64,000 nt of DNA, taken from CAVQCA01 sp963710815. GTDB taxonomy: Bacteria; Pseudomonadota; Gammaproteobacteria; UBA9214. The DNA lies in contig CAVQCA010000080.1 of the NCBI GenBank assembly GCA_963710815.1, positions 1 through 64,000 on the forward strand, given 5' to 3'. This document shows positions 9,154 through 16,930 of the stretch, in pieces. Within the stretch, counting starts at the first letter, position 1. Each line of letters begins with the position of its first letter. The notes beneath the pieces are model-generated. The model saw only the letters and a list, made by a program, of their open reading frames with translations, was not told the origin of the DNA and made no database searches. Position numbers and translations under genes: made by a program.

Positions 9154-10611
9154 ATGAAAATTCTGTTCGCCAGCAGCGAAGCCCATCCGCTGATCAAAAC
9201 CGGCGGGCTCGCAGACGTATCCGCGAGCCTGCCCCGCGCCATTGTCAACCTCCGTCATGACATCCGGCTCATCCTCCCCGCCTACCGGTCGGTGCTGAAA
9301 CAGGGCAACCGTGTGGAATTCGCCGCCCATCTCGAACTGCCAGGCGTGGATGGGCCGGTACGCATCCTGGCCGGGCGCCTGCCCGGCAGCAAGGTCACCG
9401 TCTATCTGGTCGACTCACCCGCCCACTTCGACCGCGAGGGCAACCCCTATACCATGGACGACGGCCTTCCCTGGCCGGACAACGCGGAGCGATTCAGCGT
9501 CTTCTGCCGCGCGGTTCATGCGGTCGCCGTCGATGCCGCCGGCCTCGACTGGCGGGCGGATATCACGCACTGCAACGACTGGCAAACCGGACTGGTACCG
9601 CCGATGCTTGCCGAGACTCCCCGGGCGCCCGCCTCGATCTTCACCATTCACAACCTCGCCTACCAGGGCATGTTCGACCGAAAGACGTTCACCGCCCTCG
9701 GTCTGCCGCCGCACTGGTGGTCAATGAAAGCGATGGAGTTTCATGAACATTTCTCCTTCATCAAGGGTGGCCTGGTGTTCTCCGACTGGCTCACCACGGT
9801 CAGTCCGACCTATGCGCAGGAGATCCGCACCCCGGCGTTCGGTTACGGGCTGGAGGGTCTGCTCAACCACCGCGCGGACACCCTGACCGGCATCCTGAAC
9901 GGCGTGGATTACGCCATCTGGAACCCCGGCAGCGATCCGCATATCCCGGTTCCATACAACCGCCGGTCCCTGGCCAACAAGCTCGAGAACAAGCATGCGC
10001 TGCTGGAACACTTCAGCCTTCCCGTGAAGGACTCGGCCCCGCTGTTCGCCATCATCAGCCGGCTGGTCAACCAGAAAGGCATCGACCTGGTCCTGGAAAC
10101 CCTGCCGATGCTGATAAAGCAGGGTGCGCAACTGGTCGTGCTGGGTACCGGTGACAAGCTGCTGGAAGCCGCCTTGCGCAAGGCCGGCAAGGAAAACCCG
10201 GAAAACATCGGCCTGCATATCGGCTACGACGAGTCCCTGGCGCACCATATCGAGGCGGGCGCGGATGCCTTCCTGATGCCCTCCCGCTTTGAACCCTGCG
10301 GCCTGAACCAGATCTACAGCCTGCGTTATGGCACCATACCCGTCGTACGCCGCACCGGCGGGCTGGCCGATACGGTCGTCGACGCCACGGCGCAGACCCT
10401 GGCCGACAGGACCGCCACCGGCTTCTGTTTCGACGCACCCACGGCCCCGGCCCTGTGGGACGCCATGGAACGCGCCATCCAGCACTACCGTGCACCCGAG
10501 CTCTGGCAACAGCTGATCGAAACCGGTATGCAACAGGATTTCAGCTGGCGGCGCAGCGCGGAACGCTATATCGACCTGTATGCGCGGGTGCTGGCGCATC
10601 GTGACGTGTGA
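9154..10611 (+). CDS. glgA: Glycogen (starch) synthase
   Basis: GT5-family ADP-glucose-dependent synthase that extends alpha-1,4-glucan chains of glycogen. The 485-aa protein begins MKILFASSEAHPLIKTGG, with the substrate-binding KTGGL motif at residues 15-19. A GT-B fold follows, and the C-terminal signature EPCGLNQIYSLRYG is clear. The frame is open from 9070, but the family N-terminus starts at the ATG at 9154. No other glycogen gene is adjacent, so it may be transcribed alone. Glycan-degrading genes occur far to the right (48-58 kb) and need not be linked. Confidence 0.96.
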   Translation: MKILFASSEAHPLIKTGGLADVSASLPRAIVNLRHDIRLILPAYRSVLKQGNRVEFAAHLELPGVDGPVRILAGRLPGSKVTVYLVDSPAHFDREGNPYTMDDGLPWPDNAERFSVFCRAVHAVAVDAAGLDWRADITHCNDWQTGLVPPMLAETPRAPASIFTIHNLAYQGMFDRKTFTALGLPPHWWSMKAMEFHEHFSFIKGGLVFSDWLTTVSPTYAQEIRTPAFGYGLEGLLNHRADTLTGILNGVDYAIWNPGSDPHIPVPYNRRSLANKLENKHALLEHFSLPVKDSAPLFAIISRLVNQKGIDLVLETLPMLIKQGAQLVVLGTGDKLLEAALRKAGKENPENIGLHIGYDESLAHHIEAGADAFLMPSRFEPCGLNQIYSLRYGTIPVVRRTGGLADTVVDATAQTLADRTATGFCFDAPTAPALWDAMERAIQHYRAPELWQQLIETGMQQDFSWRRSAERYIDLYARVLAHRDV

Positions 10612-10711
10612 CACAAGAAGACAACAACCCTGGAATTAACCAGGGTTCGTCCATAAACACCATAATTCAACGCAAAGACGCAAAGTTCGCAAAGAAATTC
10701 TTTAATGAAAT

Positions 10712-10851
10712 GAATGGCACTAAGTTAAGGCCCAACCCCAATATAGCCACGGAATCACACGGAAGACACGGAAAGAAGGGCCTGTATTCCGTGTTTTTCC
10801 GTGTGATTCCGTGGCCATAGGGGTGTGATTAGGCTTAACTTAGTGCCATTC
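10712..10851. mobile_element. P-family MITE (P2) with exact 12-bp target duplication
   Basis: A 140-bp near-complete palindrome. The ends are GAATGGCACTAAGTTAAGG and CCTTAACTTAGTGCCATTC type inverted repeats. Inside are the arms CCACGGAATCACACGGAA and TTCCGTGTGATTCCGTGG. It is flanked by CTTTAATGAAAT at 10700-10711 and again at 10852-10863, an exact 12-bp direct repeat. The uninterrupted K1 copy has this 12-mer once. That is the signature of transposition. No coding capacity. Confidence 0.85.
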
Positions 10852-10885
10852 CTTTAATGAAATCAATTTAACACTTTGCGTTCTT

Positions 10886-11041
10886 TCGGCAATTGCTCCC
10901 TGCATCGCCTTGAGCGCCTACTTTTGGTGCTCTACCTCCTGCACGGCCCAGGCCGGTTTCTCAACCGTTTCCCGGTCTCACCTTCCGGGCCCAGGCCAGC
11001 CTTTCGACCGGTTCCCGGTCTCACCTTCTCCATGCAGTCGT
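10886..11041. repeat. Q-family element inside K2
   Basis: About 155 bp running from CGGCAATTGCTCCCTGCA to CTCCATGCAGTCGTGC. It contains two tandem near-copies (about 43 bp each) of a unit ending CCCGGTCTCACCTTC. The same element occurs at 19565-19710, also in a K right arm, between CTGCGTCCTT and GCGCCTCTGCGG. I see no clear terminal inverted repeat. Function unknown. Confidence 0.7.
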
Positions 11042-11196
11042 GCGCCTTTGCGGTGAATTTAATTCTTTCCGGATGGACACTACCTCGAGACATCCCCGGA
11101 CCTGGCGTTTGACGGAGAACCGGCCGTGCTGCGTATAATCCGCCACTCACCAATCACCTGGACCAGACTACGCCCCGCCGTGGTCTGTTTGGCTGC

Positions 11197-14028
11197 ATGA
11201 CCCGAGAAAGCGCACCCGTTTACGAACTGCCCCGCGACCGCGAGCTGCGTAGCCGGGTGCGGCTGTTCGGCGACCTGCTGGGTGAAGTCCTCCATGAGCA
11301 GACCGGCCCGGGGGTGCTGTTCGCCGTCGAGACCCTGCGCAGGGGCTATATCCGCCTGCGCAAGCAGGAGAATCACGCCCTGCGCACCCGCCTGACTCGT
11401 CTTATCGAAGGCCTGCAGCCCGACGAACTGACCTACGTCATCCGCGCCTTCAGTATCTATTTTAGTCTGGTCAATATCGCCGAGGAGGCCTTCCAGCACC
11501 GGCAACGCCGGCGGCAGGCGCGCAAGCAGGGCCCGTTATGGTTCGGCTCTTTCAGCCATACCCTGCAGGAGTTCCGCGATCAGGGCGTGGAGCCGTACCA
11601 GCTGCAAATCCTGCTGAAACAGGCGATCTATCTGCCCGTCTTCACGGCCCATCCGACCGAGGCCAAACGCCGCACCGTCATGCTGGCATTGCGCCGTATC
11701 TTCCTGACCAGCGAGATGCTCGACGACATGCGGCTGACGCGCGAGGAACGCGCCGATATCATCCAGGACCTGAAGCAGCAGATACAGGTCCTGTGGAAGA
11801 CCGACGAGGTCCGCCTGCACAAACCGACCGTCGAGGATGAAATCCGCAACGGCCTCTATTACTTCCGTGAAAGTCTGTTCGATGCTGTGCCCCAAACCTA
11901 CCGTTACCTGGAAAAGGCCATCAAGCGGGTCTACTCCGCGGAAGACGGCTCGCCGGCCATTACCGTCCCCGGCGGACTGCTGCGCTTCGGCTCGTGGATA
12001 GGCGGCGATCGCGACGGCAATCCCTTCGTCACGCCGGCAACGACCGTGACCGCCCTGCGCCTGCACATGCGCGAGGTGCTGATCGCCTATCTGCGCCGGG
12101 TGGAGGCACTGGTCAATCGCCTGACGCATTCCGAGAGTCTGTGCACCTTCTCGCCCACGCTCCTCGAGAACCTCAGGGCGGATGAGGCGAATTACTCCGC
12201 GGCCTTCGCCGACGATCCCAGGCGTCACCTGCATGAACCCTACCGGCGCAAGCTCGGCTTCATGCGGCATCGACTGAAGCTGAATCTCTCGGCCATCATC
12301 CAGCGCATGGAGGATCCGTCCCTCGATCCGGCAGATCAGCACATCGGTTACACCAGCGAACAGGGATTCCTGCAAGACCTGCAGCTGATCCGGGATTCGC
12401 TCAACGCCAACAAGGATGCCCGTCTCGCCGAGGGCCCGTTGAAGGACCTGATCCGGCTGGTGGAAACGTTCGGTTTTTTCCTCATGCAACTCGACATCCG
12501 TCAGGAGTCCTCGCGTCATACCGATGCCGTCTGCGAGATCGGCCGCATCCTCCCGGAGCCGGTCGATTACGCCGCGCTCGACGAGACGGCACGCCAGGAA
12601 TTCCTCACGCGGGCGTTCGAAACGACGCCACCGGCACTGCGGCGCGCCGCGCTCTCCCCCGAAACGCGGGAAACCCTGGAGGTGTTCGACGTCATGCACC
12701 GCATGCAGCAGGAGGTCAGCGAGAACGCCTTCGGCAATTACGTCATCTCGATGACCCACAGCGCCAGCCACATTCTGGAAGTGATGTACCTCGCCTGGCT
12801 GGCAGGCCTGGCCGGCAGGGAAAATGAGGAATGGTTCTGCGGCATCCGCATCAGCCCGCTGTTCGAGACCATCGACGACCTGCAGCACATCGAGGACGTG
12901 CTGACGCAGTTGCTGGGCAACGCCACCTACCGGGCCCTGCTGGATCGCGCCTGCAAATGTCAGGAAATCATGCTCGGCTACTCCGACTCCTGCAAGGACG
13001 GCGGCATCCTCGCCTCCAACTGGAGCCTGTACGAGGCGCAGAAGAAGATCATCGCCATCGTCGATCACCACCATATCCAGGTGCGGCTGTTCCACGGCCG
13101 CGGCGGGACCATCGGCCGCGGCGGCGGCCCCACCCACGAGTCGATCCTGGCCCAGCCATCCGGCACCGTGCACGGCCAGATCAAGTTCACCGAGCAGGGC
13201 GAGGTGCTGCGCTACAAGTACAGCAACGCCGAGACGGCGGTCTATGAATTGTCCATGGGGCTCACCGGCCTGTTGAAGGCGAGTCTCAGCGTGATCAAGC
13301 CGCACCAGGAAGACCGGCGCGACTACATGGGCATCATGGACGAACTGGCCCGCCTGGGAGAGGCGAGCTACCGCGATCTGATCGACCACACCCCGGGGTT
13401 GTTCGATTACTTCTACGAGGTAACGCCGGTGACCGAAATCGGTCTGCTCAACATCGGCTCGCGCCCCTCGCACCGCAACCGGCAGGACCGCTCCAAGGCC
13501 TCGATACGCGCCATACCCTGGGTGTTCGGCTGGGCCCAGTCACGCCATACGCTACCGGCCTGGTACGGCCTCGGCACGGCGCTGGAACAATGGCGCCGCG
13601 GGGATCCCGCCCGACTCGCCACACTGCAATCCATGTACCGGGACTGGCCCTTTCTCCGTGCCCTGCTGAGCAACATCCAGATGTCGCTGTTCAAGGGCGA
13701 GATGAACATCGCGCACGAATACACCCGGCTCGCCGCCGACCGGCAGGACGCGGAGATCATATTCACCAAGATTCGCGACGAATACCGGCGCACCGTCACC
13801 CAGGTGCTGAACGTCTGCGGGATCCAGGTGCTGCTGGAGGAAAGCCCGGCGCTCGGACTGTCGCTGTACCGGCGCAATCCCTACCTCGATCCGCTGAACA
13901 ATATCCAGGTGACGCTGCTCTCACGCTACCGCAATACCGATCTCGACGAAGGCCAGCGGGAACGCTGGCTCGCCCCCCTGTTGCGCTCGATCAATGCCAT
14001 CGCCAGCGGCATGCGCAACACCGGCTGA
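11197..14028 (+). CDS. ppc: Phosphoenolpyruvate carboxylase
   Basis: Carboxylates phosphoenolpyruvate with bicarbonate to oxaloacetate, an anaplerotic step that also feeds C4 units to a TCA cycle run in either direction. At 943 aa it is slightly longer than the E. coli enzyme. The catalytic histidine motif TAHPTEAKRR places H152. The second signature, GRGGTIGRGGGPTHESI, lies near residue 633. The C-terminus ends ASGMRNTG, matching the conserved tail that reaches the active or allosteric site. Transcription appears to start in the repeat-rich gap after glgA. Confidence 0.97.
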   Translation: MTRESAPVYELPRDRELRSRVRLFGDLLGEVLHEQTGPGVLFAVETLRRGYIRLRKQENHALRTRLTRLIEGLQPDELTYVIRAFSIYFSLVNIAEEAFQHRQRRRQARKQGPLWFGSFSHTLQEFRDQGVEPYQLQILLKQAIYLPVFTAHPTEAKRRTVMLALRRIFLTSEMLDDMRLTREERADIIQDLKQQIQVLWKTDEVRLHKPTVEDEIRNGLYYFRESLFDAVPQTYRYLEKAIKRVYSAEDGSPAITVPGGLLRFGSWIGGDRDGNPFVTPATTVTALRLHMREVLIAYLRRVEALVNRLTHSESLCTFSPTLLENLRADEANYSAAFADDPRRHLHEPYRRKLGFMRHRLKLNLSAIIQRMEDPSLDPADQHIGYTSEQGFLQDLQLIRDSLNANKDARLAEGPLKDLIRLVETFGFFLMQLDIRQESSRHTDAVCEIGRILPEPVDYAALDETARQEFLTRAFETTPPALRRAALSPETRETLEVFDVMHRMQQEVSENAFGNYVISMTHSASHILEVMYLAWLAGLAGRENEEWFCGIRISPLFETIDDLQHIEDVLTQLLGNATYRALLDRACKCQEIMLGYSDSCKDGGILASNWSLYEAQKKIIAIVDHHHIQVRLFHGRGGTIGRGGGPTHESILAQPSGTVHGQIKFTEQGEVLRYKYSNAETAVYELSMGLTGLLKASLSVIKPHQEDRRDYMGIMDELARLGEASYRDLIDHTPGLFDYFYEVTPVTEIGLLNIGSRPSHRNRQDRSKASIRAIPWVFGWAQSRHTLPAWYGLGTALEQWRRGDPARLATLQSMYRDWPFLRALLSNIQMSLFKGEMNIAHEYTRLAADRQDAEIIFTKIRDEYRRTVTQVLNVCGIQVLLEESPALGLSLYRRNPYLDPLNNIQVTLLSRYRNTDLDEGQRERWLAPLLRSINAIASGMRNTG

Positions 14029-14120
14029 GGGATCGTGGACGAACTTCCTCGATCGTTCGCGGAATATACCGCCGATAAGGTATAGTACCCGCACCGTCAC
14101 CGCCCGGAGTCAACCTGCCA

Positions 14121-15503
14121 ATGGCAAACCGACTTGCACTGGTTGTCGATGATTCCAGAACCGCACGCGTAACCCTGCAGCACATGCTGGAAAGGCAGGG
14201 TCTGGACGTCGATACGCTGGAGTCAGCACAGGAAGCCCTGCACTACCTTGTCGAAAAGGCCCCGGACGTGATCTTCATGGATCACATGATGCCCGGCATG
14301 GACGGCTTTCAGGCGGTCGAGGCCATCAAGAACAATCCGGCCACCGCCACCATCCCCATCATGATGTTCACCTCCAAGGGCGGTGATCTGTACCTTGGCC
14401 AGGCGCGCGCCCTCGGCGCCGTGGGCATCCTGCCCAAGGAGGTGCAGCCGGCCGAGTTGTATCAGGTACTCAACAATCTCGGCCTGGTCAAGGATCGTCG
14501 CTCCCGGGTGGTGGCGGACAAAAGCAGCTTTATGCTGCTCGACAGTGCGCCCGAGATCAGCGTGTCAGGGACCAGCGAGGACATCCGGGAAATTGCGCGG
14601 AAAGCCGAAGCATATATCAGCAATAACAATACATTAAATGATAATTTAGGGAAATTTATTGAAGAAAATTACAACGCAATCAAGAAGGAGATCCGGGATC
14701 TTCGCCATCGTGTTGATCAGGTCATTCTGACAACTTCCACCGACATCGCCAGCAGTGCCGCACGCCTGACCATGGCGCGCACCGCCGGATTGCTGATTGC
14801 CCTCGTGCTGGTCGGGATCATGCTGGTGCCGGCGATCTGGTTTTATCGCCACAACACCGAAACCCGGCAGCAACTGGACGCGGCCAGAGTCGAACTCAAT
14901 CACCTGCGCACACTGCAACAGCATGCCAGCAGCGTCAGTGAGGAACGCGCATCGCTGCAGGCCCTGCTGGATGCGCAAAACGACCGCCCCCGCAAGAATT
15001 CCAACCTGCTCTACGACAGCATTGCCTGGGCCGTCAACCAGGGCAGCGCCTACGGCATCAACGAAGAACCCTTCGGCGACAAGCGGCTCGCGATGATCTA
15101 TGAGCTGATTACACGCCTCCAGTCGCTGGGCTTCAAGGGCGTGGTGCAGCTGAACTCCTACCTGGGCGAGTTCTGTCTTGCCGGGAATGAGGCGGATGGC
15201 TACACGCTCGCGCCGCCCGACCTGCCGGTGCATGAATGCGCCACCTTCGGACATCCCTTGCAGCAGCTTCCCTCGATTGGCGAGCGGCAGTCGATCGCCT
15301 TCGCCAATTTCCTCGCCACCTCGCCGCTGGTCAATGGCAGCGGCATCAAGGTCGATATCATTTCGCACCAGTTCAGCGACCCGCGGCTGGAGTATCCGTC
15401 CCGGGATTCCGACGTTACCGCCTCCGAATGGAACCGCATCGCCGCGGCCAACAACCGGGTCGAGGTGAAGCTGGTACCCGCGAAGCCCCGGGAAAAGCAG
15501 TGA
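14121..15503 (+). CDS. Membrane-anchored receiver-domain protein with a periplasmic C-terminus
   Basis: Residues 1-125 form a CheY-like receiver domain with acidic D10/D11, phosphoacceptor D54 (VIFMDHMMPGMDG), T84 and K106. About 95 residues of linker and coiled coil follow, rich in Asn near 165-185. A single membrane helix spans about 221-242, then a second coiled coil (about 245-285). The domain at about 295-455, predicted periplasmic, has two cysteines (C352, C373). Its end (GERQSIAFANFL ... NNRVEVKLVP) loosely resembles the OmpA-like fold. There is no output or kinase domain. A receiver tied to the membrane could pass phosphorylation state to an envelope partner, but that is inference. 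The DNA at 14610-14680 is AT-richer than its surroundings. Confidence 0.8.
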   Translation: MANRLALVVDDSRTARVTLQHMLERQGLDVDTLESAQEALHYLVEKAPDVIFMDHMMPGMDGFQAVEAIKNNPATATIPIMMFTSKGGDLYLGQARALGAVGILPKEVQPAELYQVLNNLGLVKDRRSRVVADKSSFMLLDSAPEISVSGTSEDIREIARKAEAYISNNNTLNDNLGKFIEENYNAIKKEIRDLRHRVDQVILTTSTDIASSAARLTMARTAGLLIALVLVGIMLVPAIWFYRHNTETRQQLDAARVELNHLRTLQQHASSVSEERASLQALLDAQNDRPRKNSNLLYDSIAWAVNQGSAYGINEEPFGDKRLAMIYELITRLQSLGFKGVVQLNSYLGEFCLAGNEADGYTLAPPDLPVHECATFGHPLQQLPSIGERQSIAFANFLATSPLVNGSGIKVDIISHQFSDPRLEYPSRDSDVTASEWNRIAAANNRVEVKLVPAKPREKQ

Positions 15504-15551
15504 TCCGGCCGCGTGACCGGATGATGCCGTGGCACATCCACTGTCCGGGAA

Positions 15552-15579
15552 AATGACGGGCCCGCAAAGGCCCGTCATT
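15552..15579. terminator. Hairpin terminator between convergent genes
   Basis: A perfect 11-bp stem, AATGACGGGCC and GGCCCGTCATT, around a 6-base loop CGCAAA. It lies between the 3' ends of the receiver protein and the Spy-like gene. The T-tract is short (TTTT on the minus side), so it would serve the leftward Spy-like transcript best. Confidence 0.6.
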
Positions 15580-15587
15580 GAAGGGTC

Positions 15588-16085
15588 TCAACTACGCTCG
15601 TCCCGACCGGGGTGCTTCGAAGCGAGGGTATCCAGCCGGGTGCGCTGCTCGGGCGTCAGCAAGGCGCGGACCTGTTGCCAGGTTTCTGCTCGCTTGAGAA
15701 TCAGACCCGTCACCGCCTTGCCCTGGGCATCCGCCAGTTGCTGCACCCGCGCCGCATCATAGGATTCACCGCGCAGGGCTTCGCGCAGGGCTTCGCGTCC
15801 CTGCTGCAGCGTGTGCATTGAAGCCTCGAGGGCCGTGCGCTGCTGCGCCATGAGATCCTTCAGTTGCTGCCGTTGCGCGTCGCTCAGGTCGAGCTGGTGG
15901 ACAGCCCGCATCATGGTCCGATCGACCGGCATCCCGAATCGTTCGGCATGCTCTCCGTGGCGCCCATGATGACAGTCGCCGTTCCAGCCGTTACTGGAAG
16001 ACTGCGCCAGCAGCGTACCGCTCAACGCCAGACAACCGGTCAACACCGCCGCCACTGCACTTCTGTTAATCATTTGCTTGTTCAT
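15588..16085 (-). CDS. Spy/CpxP-like periplasmic chaperone
   Basis: A 165-aa exported protein. The signal peptide at about residues 1-27 ends in a TLLAQS-type site. Two LTxxQ-type motifs (LDLSDAQRQQLKDL and LLTPEQRTRLDTL) define the Spy/CpxP/CnrX-like helical family of periplasmic chaperones and metal sensors. An HHGRHGEHAE stretch after the signal could bind metal. The ATG at 16085 follows the strong ribosome site AGGAGG, so I prefer it to the longer frame. It lies directly downstream of a BaeSR-like pair on the same strand, and spy is a BaeR target in E. coli, which supports an envelope-stress role. Confidence 0.88.
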   Translation of the reverse strand: MNKQMINRSAVAAVLTGCLALSGTLLAQSSSNGWNGDCHHGRHGEHAERFGMPVDRTMMRAVHQLDLSDAQRQQLKDLMAQQRTALEASMHTLQQGREALREALRGESYDAARVQQLADAQGKAVTGLILKRAETWQQVRALLTPEQRTRLDTLASKHPGRDERS

Positions 16086-16225
16086 CACCTTGAACCTCCT
16101 CTTGGGTCGTGAGTTACTCACTTCAGTCATGCACAGGCTAAACGACAAACGAGGAGGAAGTTTGCAGCAAATGTGGAAAGAGTGTGGAAGCGAGCGGACG
16201 ACACGCCGCCCGAAATTCACCGGGC

Positions 16226-16930
16226 TTATACCCCGTCCTTTTTCCGCGGTTCGTAGCGATAACCCGCCCCGTAGACCGAGTGGATAAGGTCCTGGTCCGG
16301 CAGCAACCCGGCCAGTTTTTTCCTCAGTTTCTTGATGTGGCTGTCGACGGTGCGCTCGGACACGACACGGCGATCGTCGTAGATACGGTCGATCAGCCTG
16401 CCGCGGGAAAAGATCCGTCCGGGTTCACGATACAGCGCATCGAACAGCTGGAATTCCACGCTCGTCAGCTCGACTTCCCGCTCACGGGTACGCACACGAT
16501 GACTGTCACGATCCAGCGTCAGCGGCCCCGATGAGACCGGCGCATCCCGGGGCAGCGAGCGGCGCAGGACCGACCTGACACGGGCCATCACTTCGCGCGG
16601 GCTGAACGGTTTGCAGATGTAATCATCTGCGCCCAGCTCCAGCCCGAGCAGGCGATCCACTTCCTCGACGCGGGCAGTCACCATGATGATCGGTACATGG
16701 CTGAATCCGCGCAGCGTGCGACAGATATCGATGCCGTTCATCCCGGGGAGCATCAGGTCCAGCAGGATCAGGTCCGGGAGATGCGCTTTCACCCAGGGAA
16801 CGACCTCCAGTCCATTGTCCAGACAGGTCGAATGGAAGCCGGCGTCGGACAGATAGTCAGCCAGCACTCGCGCCAGCTTGGCTTCATCCTCGACGATCAG
16901 GATATGGCGCCCGTTGGCTGGCGTATTCAT
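16226..16930 (-). CDS. BaeR-like OmpR-family response regulator
   Basis: A 234-aa DNA-binding response regulator. The receiver domain carries D58 (LILLDLMLPGMNG) with the usual acidic pair (VEDE) and a late Lys (CKPFSP). The C-terminal winged helix, TVDSHIKKLRKKL ... VYGAGYRYEP, is of the OmpR/PhoB type. Its ATG overlaps the kinase stop in an ATGA, so the pair is translationally coupled. Similarity of the partner kinase to BaeS and the adjacent Spy-like gene argue for an envelope-stress regulator. It probably controls the downstream Spy-like gene, but I could not define an operator. Confidence 0.9.
   Translation of the reverse strand: MNTPANGRHILIVEDEAKLARVLADYLSDAGFHSTCLDNGLEVVPWVKAHLPDLILLDLMLPGMNGIDICRTLRGFSHVPIIMVTARVEEVDRLLGLELGADDYICKPFSPREVMARVRSVLRRSLPRDAPVSSGPLTLDRDSHRVRTREREVELTSVEFQLFDALYREPGRIFSRGRLIDRIYDDRRVVSERTVDSHIKKLRKKLAGLLPDQDLIHSVYGAGYRYEPRKKDGV

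Larger units (their letters stand above)
10641..11082. repeat. K-family element (K2) split by nested P and Q elements
   Basis: The left end TTCGTCCATAAACACC (10646) and right end GGATGGACACTA (to 11082) belong to one K element of about 140 bp. Its loop is interrupted by a P element at 10712-10851 and its right arm by a Q element at about 10886-11041. Rejoining the pieces across both insertions restores a sequence nearly identical to K1. The composite fills the 10612-11196 gap between glgA and ppc; I see no gene here. Confidence 0.8.

Noticed and set aside
10932..11153. 73-codon frame on the minus strand upstream of ppc
   Set aside because: It is a translation of the Q repeat; the same peptide type appears from the Q copy at 19.6 kb.
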